A DNA stretch of 64,000 nucleotides from Hydrangea macrophylla (taxonomy: Eukaryota > Streptophyta > Magnoliopsida > Cornales > Hydrangeaceae): contig CM066991.1 of NCBI GenBank assembly GCA_033977485.1, forward strand, positions 133,319,999 to 133,383,998, given 5' to 3'. The position numbers and the translations under genes were made by a program. The stretch's first letter is position 1, and each line of letters starts with the position of its first letter. Shown piece after piece: positions 55,801-64,000 of this stretch. Below the pieces are notes generated by a model. That model ran no database searches. It saw nothing but the letters and a program-made list of their open reading frames with translations, and was not told the origin of the DNA.

Positions 55801-57938
55801 AAGTGTTCTAAACTCAATTTGACAACATATGTTGTTGATAAATAGACACCAAAATGTACAAATATTAATCCAAGAAATAATTTTGTTCTTAAATAAACTT
55901 AATTTGATATCATATCTTATTATCAAATACGTATAGAAAAATGTTATTCCCACTCCAAAAACTACTAAATGCACTCCCTGTTATCACTCCTCAAACATGC
56001 GATATCATCATTATTATCTACTCCGTTGAATGCATTAGTAATCTATGGAGTGCGAATAGCAATCCGCTCTCTTTATTCCATCATCCTATTCTTCTAATGC
56101 AGCGTCCCAGCCTGACCGAGCAGGAATATTAGCATTGTTTAAGGTTAAAAAAATGAAAGAACTTGTTTGCTATTTTACGAGTTCATTAATATGTGTTTTG
56201 TTGAATGAGATGTTATCATAGTTGGGTTAGTTAGAAATATTAAGTACTGTTAAAATTTTAAGTGATGAAATAATAAGTTATTGGGTATTTGGGCTAATTG
56301 AAATATTCATCACTTAAAAAATAAGAGTGTTAGACAAACAAGCTGAAAAAAAAAATGTGATTGTTTCAATAAAATGACCAAAAGGACAATATGTAAATAT
56401 TTTTCAACTCTTTTCTTTTCGGACATTTTTGTCTTTTAATACTTAAAAGTAAAATTAAGTGATTATTTGAAAAATAAGCTATTTTTTTCAGCTTAATTTT
56501 TAACTGATTTTCAGCTTATTTTTTCAACTAATTTGTTTAAGTACTAAAATCTTAAGCTAACTCAAATATTTCCATTTTATAAAATAATCATTTTTTTTTC
56601 TTTCAAAATTCATAATTTATCACTTAATTTCTATTTTTCAACTAACCCAAACTGAATCTTAGTATTTGCTATCAGCCTATGGGATCAGAATTGTGTGTTG
56701 AACATTCCAATCATACTGCGCAAAAAAGGAGTAAGATTAGGACATTATGATACAGACATTCTTGGCTCTTAGTGAACCACCACCACCTCTTGTCAAAAGA
56801 TTTATGTTCTTATACATACACTCGGTCAATGTTATATTGGCGGTTTTGGTAACATGCAGTGTTTGAACTTCAAGGAACTTAAAGGATAAAATAAATTTAT
56901 CTGACTGCAATTCAATTACAAAAATAAAAATGTGAGTCAATTGCAGTAATTTGCAATTGACTAAGGCTTACTTTGGTTTCCACGTGGCTTTTAAAAGTAG
57001 CTTATGAAATTTATTATTAAGTTGTTTGATAATTTTGTACAAGTAACACATTACTCTTCAAAAAAAACATCATAAAATTAAAAAACAACCTTGAGTTTTT
57101 AAAAGCTCTATTCTAGAGCTTTTAAAAGCTCCCCCGAAAAAGCCATCAGTTCAATTTTTACAAAGCTCATAAACTAGCTAGTTACCAAATAAATTAACAT
57201 AAAATTGTACTTTAAAAAAAGAGAAACACCAAAATAAGGGCCAAACTACGCCTAAAAATGAGTAATTTTTTTGGCGACCGAATCGCACAAACAAATCTCC
57301 GCCAAATGCGCCCATAATAGCATTTTAAGGAACTGGTCCTCACTCCTTGTACTCCGATGTCATGCCTAATAACACCACCACTATTCACTAATGAAGCAAA
57401 GCTAAGTTTTCTTGTATTAATGGTTGAACAACGACAATCTAAATATGTATCCCAAGTTTTATGGCAGAATCTGACTTTGATTAGTTCAGGAGTCACACGC
57501 TTTGTGATGGAGAGAACTGAACATTTACTGGGGCTCATCTTTCAAATCTCACAACAACAAAACTTAATTAAAACTAGAGAGAGTCAACTCCTTTGGATTT
57601 TGGTTGGCACCTAGTACACGTTTATGGTTGAATTAGTCTTCAATAATTTATAAATTCAGTTTCAGTTTCAAATAATACAATGAAGAAAAAAGGACTGATA
57701 ATGACACCATAAGCGTTTAGCGCTCACACACACACCCACACACCCCCCCTTTTGGTTTTTGAATCTAGTGAAACAAAGAATACTGAAAGGAAAAAAAATC
57801 ATATTTTTCTTTTATGAGAAATGTGGGAAATAATGAGAGAAATGGAAAGGAAAACAAAATGGAACAAAAATAATTGACCATGTTAAATTTTACGAGTGGC
57901 TTCTTTTTCTTGAGTTACTAAGGTATATTTGCTGAAAA
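55801..57938. other. Gene-free spacer
   Basis: AT-rich. Frames at 57212-57614 overlap on both strands and lack domains. The phrases AAAAGCTC and GAGCTTTT near 57105-57130 form a short inverted repeat. No gene. Confidence 0.4.
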
Positions 57939-58408
57939 TATAAGGATCTTTGATCTATAAAACTATAGAACCCTAGAGTAGTAAAACACAGTTCTAGGAT
58001 CAAATCATGTTAGATTATTAAAGATTTAATATAATAGAATACGTATCCATTGTAGCAATTAGCAAACCTTAGGTTAACGATGATGATGGGTTATGCCTCC
58101 CTCAGTCAAATCTCTTGAGTTCTTTAATGGGTTCCTTCTCTTGATGGAATGGAGGAGGAAGTAGTATATATGATTTGACATATTGGAGACCATAACCTAT
58201 ATGTCTTTATATACTGATATGTTAGGGTTCCCATTATTCCTAACAGGATCAGTATTTGGTATCCACTCATTAAACTCATACCCAGTAGGAGTCCATGGAC
58301 TCCCTACAATTAAACCACATAATATAAGCTCATTTAATTAATAGCCCTTATAATATAATTGATAATAATATGTTGCCCACTCTTATTAGGAAATACAATT
58401 TCCTAACG
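57939..58408 (-). repeat. 3' LTR of the right copia element
   Basis: It matches the sequence from 63604 to the window edge with scattered substitutions and a small indel (by eye about 5% different). The termini have decayed: on the plus strand it begins TATAAGG where the other copy has TGTAAGG, and ends AACG where CA is expected. 470 bp. Just inside its right end AGGAAATACAATTTCCT is an inverted repeat. Confidence 0.9.
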
Positions 58409-58422
58409 ATCTCCCACTTGGG
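58409..58422 (-). promoter_or_regulatory. Polypurine tract of the right copia element
   Basis: On the minus strand CCCAAGTGGGAGAT directly precedes the 3' LTR. Confidence 0.8.
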
Positions 58423-58840
58423 CTACATACGACTCTTGAAACAATTATATTACATGTTCCATAGACGCGCACATGTATGCTATTTATTTTTGGAGTTCAC
58501 TTTAGTTTCAATCTGGTCCATTTCCTATATTAATATGGGATCAAGGCGGCTTTCGTCACACATAATCGTAACTAGACCTTCAATGGTCACCATACCAACA
58601 CATTCAATGACATAGATCAAGTACGGATGAATAACATGGAAATTACATGCAATGTGATTTCAAACATGCCTATTTCCAAATGGTCCTACTTTAGTCTTTA
58701 TTGAGATCAATCTGAAACAATGCAAAATGCATATAGAAAAATAATTAGATTCAGAGATAAACCATAAACCATCAACTTTATTCTGCAGAAAATGAAAACC
58801 ACATAAATGTCAAAAATAGAACCTCCAAAGTAAACTCCCA

Positions 58841-61837
58841 CTAAACCAAAGTATCGTTAGACAACCTAACACCCATATGAGCAGTGTGCTCGTCAAAGAC
58901 CTTAAGAGGTAATCCCTTAGTCAGCGGATCTGCAATCATGGAGTTTGTCCCTTAATGTTCTATTGAAATTTGACCACTCTGAACTCTTTCCTTAACAACC
59001 AGAAACTTTTATTGTCACAGTATATCTTTAATGGCCTTTCAATGCCATCTACCACACGCAGCCTAGTGACAAAGCTTCGCAACCATATCCCATGATTGGA
59101 TGCCTCAAAACAGGCTATGAACTCCGCATCCATGGTTGAAGAAGCTATGAGTGTCTACTTAGCACTCTTCTAAGATATAGCTCCTCCAGCCAGCATATAA
59201 ACATAGCCTAACGTGGATCACTTAGTGTCTTGGCATCCAGCAAAATCGGAATCAGAATACCCGATGATCTCCGATACGTGAGCGTGTAGTCCTTTGTTCT
59301 CTGTAAATACCGCATAACCCGTTTGGCTGCTTTCCAATAATCCATTCGTGGGTTACCCAAATATCTGCCCAATACTCCCACTGAACTTGTGATATACACA
59401 GTCATCAACCACATTCGCCTCAAAACTATACGAGGTGATTACTTGATGGAACTTGTGATACCATTGACGGGAAGCCTGCTTGAGACCATAGATGGATTTC
59501 TTTAATTTGCAAACCATAGACTTTGGATCTCCGCATACAGAGTTTTCTGGTTGGACCATATAAATCATCTCATCAATGTTTCCATTGAAAAACGATGTCT
59601 TAACATCCATCTGATGTAGCTCTAAATCAAAATGAGCCACGAGTGTCATTATTGTCCTGAAAGAGTCTTTCGATGAAACCGGAGAGAAAGTCTCTTTATA
59701 ATCTATGCCTTTCCTTTGAGTGAAACCCTTGGCGACTAGACGAGCCTTATATCTCTCGACATTGCCCTTTGAATGCCTTTTGGTTTTAAATATCCATTTG
59801 CAACCAATGGGCTTCGTTCCTTCAGGCAATTCGACAAGATCCCAAACGTCATTGTCTTTCATAGATTTCAACTCATCATTCATGACATCAGTCCACTTTT
59901 GAGAATTAGAATTTTGTTTGGCTTGGTGAAAGTTGATTGGATCATCTTCCACTATCACTATGTCAAACTCATGTTCTTGGAGGAATACAATATAATCATC
60001 CAGAACTGTATTTCTCCTTTCCGTAGTGGATCTTCTTAATGGCATCTCCTCTTGAGGTTGTTGAGTTTGCACTTCAGGTATAATTTCTTCATTTTTCACG
60101 GGGAGCTCGTGTACATTGTCTTGAATATCTGAATTTGCATCTTGAACAATGTCAGGAATAGGAATCTGAACACTATCAATAGTAATATGACTAGGAATAA
60201 ATTCCTCTTCAAAGACAATGTCTCTAACATTATCTCCCCCCACAAACTCAACTTCTTCAAGAAATCTGGCATTTTCCGTCTCAAAAAATGTTCTAGCAGT
60301 GGGATCATAAAACTTAAAGCCCCGAGAGCGTTCAGCGTATCCAATAAAGTAGCAACTGACTGCTCTTGAGTCCAATTTATTTTCATGTGGCCTATAAGGC
60401 CGTGCCTCAGCTGGACAACCCCAAATATGTAAATGCCTAATACTAGGCTTCTTTCCAGTCCATAATTCATAAGGGGTTTTGGTTACTACTTTACTTGGAA
60501 CCCTATTGAGGATATATGCTGCAGTCTTTAGAGCTTCTCCCCAAAGTGATTCTGGCAAAGAACTAGTATGACTAATCATACTTCTTACCATGTTCTTAAG
60601 CGTTCTGTTTCGTCTCTCAGCTATAACATTCATGTTAGGTTTGCCTGGCATTGTGTATTAAGGGACGATACCGCATCCCTCTAGGAATTTAGCAAAGGGT
60701 CCTGGACGTTGTTCACCTGATCCGTCATATCTACCGTAGTATTCACCACCACGGTCAGATTTGACAGCCTTAATTTTCTTGCCAAGTTGAAGTTCAACTT
60801 CGGCTTTAAATGACTTAAAAACATCCAGGGACTGTGACTTCTCATGTATAAAATATAGGTACCCATATCTTGAGTAGTCGTCTATGAACGTAATGAAATA
60901 TCGTTGTCCATTCCAAGAGGTTGTAGGGAATGGACCACATATATCAGTATGAATGAGTTCTAAGACGTTTGTACACCTGTTGGCACCTAATTTCTTTATA
61001 TTTGTCTGTTTCCCCTTAATGCACTCAATGCAGACTTGAAAGTCTGCCAAATCTAAGGGGTCAAGAATCCCATCACGCACAAGTCTCTCAATTCGATCTC
61101 TGTTCAGAGATATGACCTAATCGCTTGTGCCATAAGGTGGCAGAATTCTCATTTAATTTTTGCTTTGTACCACGTGAATTAGTATGCAGAATTTCATTAT
61201 AGGAAGTAACAGTGTCAAGCATATAAAGATTATCAATCAAAGAACCGGTACCAATAAGTTTTGAATCTTGAAATAGACTAACTTTATTATTTCTAAAAGA
61301 ACAAGCATAACCAGATTTGTCTAAATTAGAAATAGAAATTAAATTCCGTCTAAAAGACGGTACAACAAAAGTCTTAATCAATTCCAAATAAACACCAGTT
61401 TTTAATAATAATCTAAAATTTCCTATAGCTTCTACTGTAACTTTCTTGCCATCGCCCACAAAGATGAATCTTTTAGCATCAGCTGGCGGCCGGCTCCAAA
61501 GGCAACCCTGCATAGACATACTTATGTGAGTAGTAGCACCAGAATCTACCCACCAAGTATCTTTAGGTACAGAAGCTAAATTAACTTCAGAACAAACCAA
61601 AGCGAGAATCTTACCCTTCTTTGCACGCCATGCAGCGTATTTGGGATAGTCTCTCTTCATATGACCTCTCTTCTTGCAGAAATAGCAAAGGAATTCCTCA
61701 TTTTGCTTCTTTAGTTTCTTTTGCTGAGGTGTCACATTTGCAACATCCTTAGCTCTCTTCCTTTTATTATTCTGAGAGGTTGATGCTAAGTGAGTTCTTT
61801 CAGTCTTGTCTCGATGAATTCTTTCCTCTTCTTGCAC
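58841..61837 (-). pseudogene. Ty1/copia pol (zinc knuckle/protease, integrase, RT, RNase H), decayed
   Basis: Minus strand, several frames. Near 61700 the gag zinc knuckle CYFCKKRGHMKRDY has lost its last Cys (Tyr instead). The protease has WWVDSGATTHIS. Integrase has HTDICGPFPTT and KSDRGGEYYG, then a stop at about 60657 (P-stop-YTMPG, a Gln codon in relatives). Then [16 protein letters not shown] with [20 protein letters not shown] and [14 protein letters not shown] (the usual NAFLNG is altered), a frame change near 59360-59420, and a short RNase H part. The end ADPLTKGLPLKVFDEH, HMGVRLS lies just before a stop at 58841-58843. Part of RT, including the YVDD box, appears deleted. It cannot move by itself. 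Confidence 0.88.
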
Positions 61838-62456
61838 ACAGTGAGATATGAGCTCATTAAGAGTCCATTTGTCTTTTTGGGTATTGTAACTTACTTTAAA
61901 TTAACTGAATTATGCAGGAAGAGATATGAGAACCAAGTGCACGAGCATGTCCTCAGACAACTCTAACTTTAGTGCCTTGAGTTTCCCACTGAGATAAGAC
62001 ATTTCTATAATGTACTCCCTTACATTCCCCTTTCTTTTATACCTCATGGAAATCAGAGTAGCCAAAACGGTACTCGTTTTCGACTTTTCATTTTTAGCAA
62101 AATATAGTTGTAATTCAGAGAGGAACTTCTTAGCATTTGTGCTCTCAGTGATCGAGCCCCGAAACGTTTTCGGAATGGAACGTTTCATAATCATCAGACC
62201 CATGCGATTCGAGCGATCCCACTTCTCAATTTTAACCTCATTCGGGTTTTCTGTAGTCGAAGTGGGTCGGTCTATCTGTCCTTAGCACAAGGTCCAAATC
62301 CATACATCCGAGAACGATTTCCACATTCTCTTTCCAGACCTTAAAGTTTCCCCCATTCAGCATTGAGATAGCACTAATTTGAGCAGAAACATTTGTAGCT
62401 GTAGCAGAAACTGAATAGAGAACAAAATAAAATAAAATAAAATAACATGCTAACAA
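61838..62456 (-). pseudogene. Copia gag, decayed
   Basis: Minus strand: the gag N-terminus NGGNFKVWKENVEIVLGCMD lies at about 62370-62300. After frame changes the capsid region KKFLSELQLYFAKNEKSKT and MRYKRKGNVREYIIEMSYLS (a UBN2-type domain) follows. It then runs into the KDKWTLNELISHC segment and the zinc knuckle of the neighbouring entry. Stops and shifts at about 62236 and 61905 break the frame. Confidence 0.8.
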
Positions 62457-63589
62457 TTAATAACATATCATGACATAAACATATTATGAATACTTTATGT
62501 ATATGCATGCATGACACATTAAATAATTTACTTAATGGTGGGCCCATCACAGGATACCTAGAACAACATTGATATTTAGTCTTTGGACAGAAATACAACT
62601 GTAAGTGGTACTCCCCGTGTAGTGATCAAATACTGACAATTAGTCCTGTCAAACAGTAGCCTTCCTTTGGGCCGACTCGCTGCCCACATGGATAATTATT
62701 TTGATAATTGTCACATATTTACCACCACATATACACCCATCATTCGGCCAATTAAGAATCTTCCTTTGAGTCAATTGTTAATCGCATGAATAACAGATAT
62801 ACCATCTTAATATTTTAAAAATAAATAAATTTACACAACAGAGGTTACTTTGGTAACATATTATTTCAATTTATTTATTTAAAATATTAGACATATGTAT
62901 TGGAGCCTAAAATAGACCCCAAAATCTTAAGCTACCATAAAACTTAATTCATGTTATGAATTAACCAATATTCTAAAGCACAATAAAATACCTTAATTCA
63001 TGTTATGATCAACCAAAATTTCTTGATATTATGAAAAATCATTCACATCACGAATACATCCAAAAAATTCTAGAGTGTTATGGTAAACCTAATATCATAT
63101 TATGAATTAAAATCACATCATGAATAATTTAATGTGCACTGTACTGCACTTATTAACAAGCCACAAATCCAAAGTTGCACAGATAAAATTATCATCTGTT
63201 CTAGCAATGACCATCCTATTCTTATTCTCATAGAATTAAACGCCTTGATAGCATTCTAGAGAATCCTTTTCTTTTTTTTAAACCAAATACAGAATTCCAG
63301 CCATTCCCATGGACACTGGGTTGTAATCAGCCACTGTATCCATGGTATATAGCAAAAGATATTTTTTAATAATATTATGATGTCCACGAATCCAATAGGT
63401 TATAATCGAAATATTATTAAAATAATATGAGGTTATAAAAGTGGATTGATGCTAGGTTAGTGCCATCAAAAGACATACATCAATGAATCAGCCGAATCAA
63501 TTCGGGCGGAATATACGATGTTAATGAGTGTGTAGCAATTTTAATATGAATATTATATCAACAATCCTAACAATCAACATTACAACTTG
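62457..63589 (-). other. 5' leader of the right copia element
   Basis: Non-coding stretch between the primer site and gag, longer than usual (about 1.1 kb). It is AT-rich with repeated phrases such as ATTCATGTTATGA(A/T) near 62950-63110. Confidence 0.6.
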
Positions 63590-63601
63590 GCTTTGATACC
63601 A
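63590..63601 (-). promoter_or_regulatory. Primer binding site (initiator tRNA-Met) of the right copia element
   Basis: Minus strand TGGTATCAAAGC, two bases inside the 5' LTR. It matches the plant tRNA-iMet 3' end complement TGGTATCAGAGC except for one base. Confidence 0.85.
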
Positions 63602-63603
63602 CT

Positions 63604-64000
63604 TGTAAGGATCTTTGATCTATAAAACTATAGAACCCTAGAGTAGTAAAACACAGCTCTAGGATCAAATCATGTTAGATTATTAAAGATTTAATATAGT
63701 AGAATACATACATGTATCCATTGTAGCAATTAGCAAACCTTAGGTGAACGATGATGATGGGTTATGTCTTCCTCCGTCAAATCTCTTGAGTTCTTTAATG
63801 GGTTCCTTCTCTTGATGAGATGGAGGAGGAAGTAGTATATATGATTTGACATATTGGGGACCATAACCTATATGTCTTTATATACTGATATGTTAGGGTT
63901 TCCATTATTACTAAGAGGATCAGTATTTGGTATCCACTCATTAAACCCATACCTAGTAGGAGTTCATGGGCTTCCTACAATTAGACCACATAATATAAGC
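63604..64000 (-). repeat. 5' LTR of the right copia element, cut by the window edge
   Basis: It starts TGTAAGGATCTTTGATC on the plus strand and parallels 57939 onward to the edge. About 70 bp should lie beyond the window. Confidence 0.9.

Noticed and set aside
57212..57614. Frames on both strands of about 100 codons
   Set aside because: They overlap head to head and neither has a domain.

Overview
The window is nuclear DNA of a flowering plant, most likely a woody core eudicot. The evidence is spliced genes with GT-AG introns, a plastid-targeted acyl carrier protein, a trihelix transcription factor, a DRM1/ARP dormancy protein, AT-rich spacers, many (CT/GA)n tracts, and a dense load of plant transposons (Ty1/copia, LINE, MULE, hAT, Stowaway, Helitron-like, SINE). 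I cannot name the species.

Four protein genes and one tRNA gene are supported. They are a DRM1/ARP gene (13671-14516, +), a plastid acyl carrier protein (15781-16743, -), tRNA-Ala(TGC) (19416-19488, +), a mitochondrial adrenodoxin-type ferredoxin (coding exons 20232-25054, +) and an intronless trihelix factor of the ASIL/SIP1 type (43012-44157, +). They do not form an operon or pathway. The ACP and the mitochondrial ferredoxin both serve organelle biosynthesis (fatty acids; Fe-S/biotin-type electron transfer) but are independent units.

Layout. 1-2728: 3' half and LTR of a copia element whose pol frame is still open. 2729-13400: gene-free spacer with simple repeats, inverted-repeat elements, an orphan promoter-like stretch and an LTR-like relic. 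13400-16900: DRM1 and ACP. 17900-19360: a SINE, then a stack of nested MITEs. 19416-25054: the tRNA gene and the ferredoxin gene, whose third coding-gene intron holds a 943-bp hAT element carrying a gene-like passenger. 25100-31580: Helitron-like ends, exon-like scraps and a 702-bp hAT element. 31581-41343: a roughly 9.8-kb Mutator-like element with diverged long terminal inverted repeats, a broken MuDR-type N-terminal transposase and several kilobases of a 40-bp minisatellite built on a perfect 18-bp palindrome. 43012-44157: trihelix gene. 44997-46450: 3' end of a LINE. 46771-48476: a foldback MITE and a tRNA-derived SINE. 49407-53400: gypsy-like LTR sequence and a decayed copia fragment. 54933-55800: MITEs with clear target duplications. 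57939-64000: a decayed copia element on the minus strand with both LTRs, the right one cut by the window edge.

The most notable items are the palindromic minisatellite inside the Mutator-like element, the ferredoxin gene whose conserved GLTDTSRLG segment is disrupted at two homopolymers, and the hAT element with a captured gene-like segment inside that same gene.
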